This document shows positions 60,684 through 64,000 of a DNA stretch of 64,000 nt, one piece after another. Within the stretch, counting starts at the first letter, position 1. Each line of letters opens with the position of its first letter. Position numbers and translations under genes: made by a program. The DNA is from an uncultured Fluviicola sp. GTDB taxonomy: Bacteria; Bacteroidota; Bacteroidia; Flavobacteriales_D; Crocinitomicaceae. Location of the stretch: assembly GCF_902168135.1 (NCBI RefSeq), contig NZ_CABHOL010000034.1:62001-126000 (forward strand), read 5' to 3'. The notes under the pieces are model-generated. The model worked only from the letters and a program-made list of their open reading frames with translations, did not search any database and was not told where the DNA came from.

Positions 60684-63600
60684 TCAGATTGAGTTTGTTA
60701 ATAGGTACTTTTTGTTTGCTGCTGAGCAGCTCAATTTTTGCCCAGGTTCCAGCTTCACCACCTACAGGAACGACTGTTACACTTAGTTCTGCCACTCCAT
60801 TTGCATACGCTTTAACAGGAGGGTTGAATTATTCCTTCACCAATTCTTCCTGGCCGGCGTTCAACACTAATTGCTACGGGTTCACTATCAATGACACCTT
60901 ATTCAGTGCAATAAATGGTTTCAATCCTACTCCGGCAGGCGGACCCTGCAGTGGAATGTCAAACCTGGTTTACAATGCAGGTATGTCGAACCTGGCAGCC
61001 GGAGTTATTGTTTATACGGGAAGAACAAGTTATCGCTACCAAAATACTTCAAGTGCATTTGTTGTGAATACTGCGGTTCCTGTGCGGGCAACCGTAACTT
61101 TCTCATCCCCCGTGATCTATTACCCGAATAATACTTTTGTGGTTCCTGTAACCGGGAACTTCTCTTATTCGGTTCTCATGGAGAGTTTTTCTCCGGCTGA
61201 TGCACAATATTTGAGCGGATCCGGAAATACATGGGTTCCCTCAAAGACCTTGTTCGATAACATGATTACAGCTTCCAACAACTCGATCTGTGTCAATTTT
61301 ACCCCCGGAAACTTTACACTCAACACTGTTGCAGCCAGTACCGCATCTACCGGTATTATTTGTCAGGGTGGAAATATTCAATTGACCGGTGGTGGAACGG
61401 GAAACAACTTAACTTTTAGCTGGACCGGCCCGAACAGTTTCACAAGTACCAATCCTAATGCAACAATCAACAGTGCAAATGCGGGTAATTCCGGAACGTA
61501 TTTTTTGACTGCAACGGATGATATAGGCTGTCCGAATACGGTACAATGTGCCATTACCGTACAGCAACCCCCTACTGCTACGGCAGGCGGAACTTCGGTA
61601 ATCTGCGTCAATAGTTCAGTTACAGTAAGCGGTGCCTCTTCATCAAACGGAACCATTTCATGGACACATAACGGCAGCGGGTCACTTACAAATACAACTA
61701 CTTTAACTCCCACTTATACTCCATCTTCTTTTGATGCCGGGCAAACAGTCGTTCTAACATTAACAACTACCAGTAATAATTCTTGCGCACCGGCCACTGC
61801 TCAGGCAACCTACAATATCATTGTGCAAGGGAACCCAATAGCAACCGATGGTGTAACGAATTCTATCTGCTCTTCAGGTAATTTCACAATTACTACTGCC
61901 AATGCTCAATTTGGAACAATTAGCTGGACACATAACGGAAACGGTACTTTGACGAACGCCAATACTGCATCGCCAACATATACGCCGAGTATTTTGGATA
62001 ATGGAAATACGATAATTCTAACGCTGACAGTCACGAGTACAAATGCTTGTGCTCCTGCCTCAGCCCAGGCATTCCATGTTTTAAATGTCACACCACTTCC
62101 TCTGGCTATTTCCGGTGGAATTGCAACTATTTGTGAAAACAGTTCGATAACAGTTTCCGGGGCTATGGCTACGAACGGAACTCTCAGCTGGAGCCATAAC
62201 GGGACCGGAACACTAACAAATCCGACGTTGATTAATCCCACTTATACACCAGGTCCCGGTGATGTGGGAAATATCGTAACTCTGACACTAACAGTTTCAA
62301 GTAACAGCTGTGGTACTGCCACTTCAACTGCTGATTTCTCTATTACAGTTCAAGGTTTGCCTACGGTATCTGTCACTAATTCGTCCACTATTTGTTCCAA
62401 CTCTTTTGCAACGGTTTCAGGGGTTTCAGCAGCAAACGGCATTATTTCCTGGACACATAATGGAAGTGGATTTATAACGAATTCAACCGGTTTAACACCA
62501 ACTTACACTCCTTCGATCTTAGATGCCGGGAATACTGTTTCTCTGACAATTAATGTGTCAAGCAATAACTCCTGCGCTCCGTCGTCGGTTTCTGCCGTTT
62601 ATTATGTAACCGTAGATCGTCTTCCTAAAGCAACTGTCGGGGGTAATGCTACTATCTGTGAAAGTAATCCGTACACGGTATCTGGGGCTTCTTTCAATTA
62701 TGGAACAGCCAACTGGACCCACAATGGTTCCGGAACAATTACCAATGGAAATACCGCATCCCCAACTTATACTCCGGCTCCTTCAGACGCGGGAAATGCC
62801 ATTACGTTAATTTTAAATGTAACCAGTAATAATGCCTGTGCTCCCAACGTAGCAAGTGCAACTATAAGTTTGATTGTTCAGCACGCTCCAATAGCAGTGG
62901 CAGGTGGGACAACTACTGTTTGCGTTACTTCTGATGCTCCTGTTACCGGAGCAACAGCAACCTATGGAACCATTAACTGGACACATAATGGTAATGGCAC
63001 CCTGGCTAACCCTACGGCATTGGGACCTATCTACACTCCTGTCCTATCTGACGGTGGGAATCCTGTCATACTTACTTTGACAGTAACCAGTATTAATGCT
63101 TGTGCTCCACAGACCGCTTCAGCAACCTATACTATTTATATCGATCCGCTTCCTTTAGCTTTAGCCGGCGGATCTGATACCATCTGCGCAAGTGGAAGTG
63201 GAACGGTTTCAGGTGTAACTGCATTAGCCGGATCAATATTCTGGAGCAGTAATGGTCTTGGTTCAATTTCTGACCCTACAAGCGCAACACCGACCTATTT
63301 TCCCTCTGCTACTGAGAGTGGAAATACTGTAACTTTAAGTATGGAATTACTGAGTAATAACACTTGTTTTCCGGAAACAAGTTACGCAACCTATACTTTT
63401 TTTATTGATGCTCCACCTTCTATTCAAATAACAGATCCTACAGATACACTTTGTCCGGGAGCAACCAAGCAAATCCAGGGAGTCACTATAACAAATGGCA
63501 CTCCTTCCTGGACTCATAATGGTACAGGAACACTTATAGATGCAAATACAAATTCCCCCACTTATACAGCCGGCCCCGGAGATTTAGGAACTGTTGTTAC

Positions 63601-64000
63601 GTTAACGCTCACTGTTACAGGTGATAATGGGTGTTCACTTCAAACTACCGCTTCAGCAGTAGAAGTCTACGTCAAGGCGAGTGCCAATATTCCAAATATT
63701 AATTTGGCCAATCTGACTCATGTACGCTGTTATGGTGATCTCACGGGAAGTGTTATTTTAAATGTTAGCGGTGGTGCTCCGCCATATACCTATCAATGGA
63801 GTTCCGGATCTACCGGTCAAAATCTTGCGAATGTTGGTGAAGGCATTTATTACGTGGATATTACAGATAAATTTGGTTGTGTTGCTACAGACACGTTCAA
63901 AATTAATCAGCCGCCACAATTAATCAGTACTCCGGTAATTGTTCCGGTAGACTGCTCCGGAATCAATGAATCAAGCATCAGTGTTTCCGCATCAGGAGGT
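60680..64000 (+). CDS. Very large repeat-rich surface protein, partial (C-terminus beyond right edge)
   Basis: Open from ATG 60680 to the window end (over 1100 residues). A signal peptide ends SSIFAQ. It is followed by an N-terminal region, an Ig-like part with FSWTGPNSFTS, and then at least nine units of about 88 residues with SWTHNGxGxLTN and xPTYTPSxxDxGNxVxLTLTVTS(N/T)N(A/S)CAP, a repeat pattern of giant T9SS adhesins. Near the right edge are SprB-type units (HVRCYGDLTGSVILNVSGG, PPYTYQWSSGSTG). The sorting domain must lie beyond the window. Probably a motility or adhesion protein of the SprB class. Confidence 0.85.
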   Translation, partial: MIRLSLLIGTFCLLLSSSIFAQVPASPPTGTTVTLSSATPFAYALTGGLNYSFTNSSWPAFNTNCYGFTINDTLFSAINGFNPTPAGGPCSGMSNLVYNAGMSNLAAGVIVYTGRTSYRYQNTSSAFVVNTAVPVRATVTFSSPVIYYPNNTFVVPVTGNFSYSVLMESFSPADAQYLSGSGNTWVPSKTLFDNMITASNNSICVNFTPGNFTLNTVAASTASTGIICQGGNIQLTGGGTGNNLTFSWTGPNSFTSTNPNATINSANAGNSGTYFLTATDDIGCPNTVQCAITVQQPPTATAGGTSVICVNSSVTVSGASSSNGTISWTHNGSGSLTNTTTLTPTYTPSSFDAGQTVVLTLTTTSNNSCAPATAQATYNIIVQGNPIATDGVTNSICSSGNFTITTANAQFGTISWTHNGNGTLTNANTASPTYTPSILDNGNTIILTLTVTSTNACAPASAQAFHVLNVTPLPLAISGGIATICENSSITVSGAMATNGTLSWSHNGTGTLTNPTLINPTYTPGPGDVGNIVTLTLTVSSNSCGTATSTADFSITVQGLPTVSVTNSSTICSNSFATVSGVSAANGIISWTHNGSGFITNSTGLTPTYTPSILDAGNTVSLTINVSSNNSCAPSSVSAVYYVTVDRLPKATVGGNATICESNPYTVSGASFNYGTANWTHNGSGTITNGNTASPTYTPAPSDAGNAITLILNVTSNNACAPNVASATISLIVQHAPIAVAGGTTTVCVTSDAPVTGATATYGTINWTHNGNGTLANPTALGPIYTPVLSDGGNPVILTLTVTSINACAPQTASATYTIYIDPLPLALAGGSDTICASGSGTVSGVTALAGSIFWSSNGLGSISDPTSATPTYFPSATESGNTVTLSMELLSNNTCFPETSYATYTFFIDAPPSIQITDPTDTLCPGATKQIQGVTITNGTPSWTHNGTGTLIDANTNSPTYTAGPGDLGTVVTLTLTVTGDNGCSLQTTASAVEVYVKASANIPNINLANLTHVRCYGDLTGSVILNVSGGAPPYTYQWSSGSTGQNLANVGEGIYYVDITDKFGCVATDTFKINQPPQLISTPVIVPVDCSGINESSISVSASGG

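Noticed and set aside
1-64000. tRNA, rRNA, riboswitches, phage or IS genes
   Set aside because: I saw no cloverleaf, rRNA-like or transposase-like sequence that I could support by eye; short RNA features could still be missed.

Overview
The window looks like a chromosomal segment of a gliding-type member of the Bacteroidota, most likely Flavobacteriales. The evidence is gldF and gldG directly upstream of dnaN, a rel-fur-STAS-purA-ostA gene order, several secreted proteins with type IX secretion (T9SS) C-terminal domains, SprB, SBBP, PKD and FN3-like repeats, lipoproteins, and promoters of the form TTG-N17-23-TAnnTTTG. I cannot name the genus with certainty; a Fluviicola/Crocinitomicaceae-like genome is my best guess. 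No rRNA, tRNA, CRISPR array or autonomous insertion sequence was seen.

Layout. 0-6 kb (minus strand): rel, a Fur-family regulator, a STAS protein, purA and an OstA-like protein that runs off the left edge. 6-12.7 kb (minus): a SIMPL protein, three tandem paralogous lipoproteins, fumarylacetoacetase, an SGNH hydrolase, a dienelactone hydrolase and a DUF4407 membrane protein. 12.8-22.3 kb: three large T9SS surface proteins, with an overlapping gene pair (aspartyl/asparaginyl hydroxylase-like plus an HEAGH protein) between the first two. 22.3-31.2 kb: an accessory island in which genes alternate with quasi-palindromic elements carrying a shared terminal inverted repeat. It holds an AT-rich two-gene unit with an ORC/CDC6-like ATPase, an HNH endonuclease that looks like a type IV restriction enzyme, a 21-bp minisatellite, several unrecognised proteins and a GxxExxY nuclease-like gene that sits inside one of the elements. 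31.2-34 kb (minus): glyA, a DinB-like protein and an NlpC/P60 peptidase. 34-42 kb: more T9SS surface proteins, including an Omp28-like one. 42-51.7 kb: a frameshifted membrane gene, TerB-like, a GT-C-like membrane protein, gmhA-like, a histidine kinase, an SDR, purC, phoH, a SAM hydroxide adenosyltransferase and a monooxygenase-like protein. 51.8-56.6 kb: gldF, gldG, a DUF4340-like gene and dnaN. 57.8-60.4 kb: paaABCD for phenylacetyl-CoA epoxidation, with paaC frameshifted. 60.7 kb to the end: a very large repeat-rich adhesin, partial on the right.

How the parts relate. Two aromatic-degradation functions are present (fumarylacetoacetase, Paa epoxidase), purine synthesis appears twice (purA, purC), and the surface proteins would need the T9SS/gliding machinery to which GldF and GldG are linked. 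The intergenic DNA is unusually structured. There are at least four repeat classes: the ACAGATGCACAGAT/GGCGCC elements, GTAGGG...CCCTAC palindromes acting as terminators, TTGAAC-type arrays, and a small CCGA...TCGG palindrome. All four copies of that last palindrome lie inside other repeats, which is the clearest sign in this window of a small mobile element. The strongest candidates for something undescribed are the GxxExxY gene bracketed by the terminal repeats of short elements, and the ORC/CDC6-like ATPase pair.
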